In this document: one piece after another, positions 6,071 through 6,117 of the stretch
Layout of the letters: every line of letters starts with the position of its first letter
How positions within the stretch are numbered: the stretch's first letter is position 1
Assembly (NCBI GenBank): GCA_021151485.1
Contig: JAGKXB010000051.1
Span: 1 to 6,117, forward strand
DNA length: 6,117 nt
Reading direction: 5' to 3'
Source of the DNA: Oxalobacteraceae bacterium
GTDB taxonomy: Bacteria > Pseudomonadota > Gammaproteobacteria > Burkholderiales > Burkholderiaceae_D
Notes under the pieces: generated by a model
What the model was told of the DNA's origin: nothing
The model's input: the letters and a program-made list of their open reading frames with translations, nothing else
Databases searched by the model: none
Made by a program: the position numbers and the translations under genes

Positions 6071-6117
6071 GAAAAACCAATTAATGGCTTAAGGTTTTTC
6101 TGCGCGTTGGGATTGGC

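Noticed and set aside
1..6117. CRISPR array, tRNA, rRNA or insertion sequence
   Set aside because: I saw no regularly spaced repeats, cloverleaf with tRNA features, rRNA segments or transposase-like frame.

Overview
The window looks like an accessory region of a Gram-negative, gammaproteobacterial chromosome. Tandem flavin-dependent halogenase genes interleaved with a SapC-family gene and a DUF6445-type gene are typical of TonB-receptor-associated loci in Cellvibrio-like, Xanthomonas-like and Caulobacter-like bacteria. The moderate GC content and the RHS/SymE material next door fit a Cellvibrionaceae-type gammaproteobacterium best. This placement is inferred from gene content; there is no rRNA or other marker gene here.

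Left part (1 to about 4495), all on the + strand: a halogenase cut by the window edge, a DUF6445-like protein overlapping it by 8 nt, a 187-nt gap with a possible promoter, a SapC-family protein, a 131-nt gap, and a complete second halogenase of 496 aa. The cluster closes with a very strong hairpin terminator. The second halogenase has the FAD-binding glycine motif, a lysine at position 79 (the catalytic lysine number of PrnA/RebH), the WxWxIP motif and the EPLEST glutamate. The two halogenases are close paralogues, about two thirds identical by eye. The natural substrate is not visible from sequence. The DUF6445 protein carries an HxD...H...R pattern compatible with an Fe(II)/2-oxoglutarate oxygenase fold, so the cluster may modify an aromatic or peptide substrate.

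Right part (about 4495 to 6117): a 130-nt stretch with nested inverted repeats, then an RHS-family C-terminal tip. This tip has only the last YD-type repeats and the RHS-associated core, followed by a hydrophobic Ala/Thr-rich stretch and a His/Cys-containing putative toxin domain. It has no visible ribosome-binding site, and an in-frame stop lies just upstream, so it looks like a displaced (orphan) Rhs-CT cassette. A small gene 18 nt downstream, with a good RBS, is its probable immunity gene. A strong terminator follows, and a convergent SymE-like toxin gene lies on the - strand.

The likely overall picture is a halogenase operon next to a polymorphic-toxin remnant region. The less ordinary points are the nested-hairpin element at the RHS junction, the unnamed toxin/immunity pair, and the possible oxygenase role of the DUF6445 protein.
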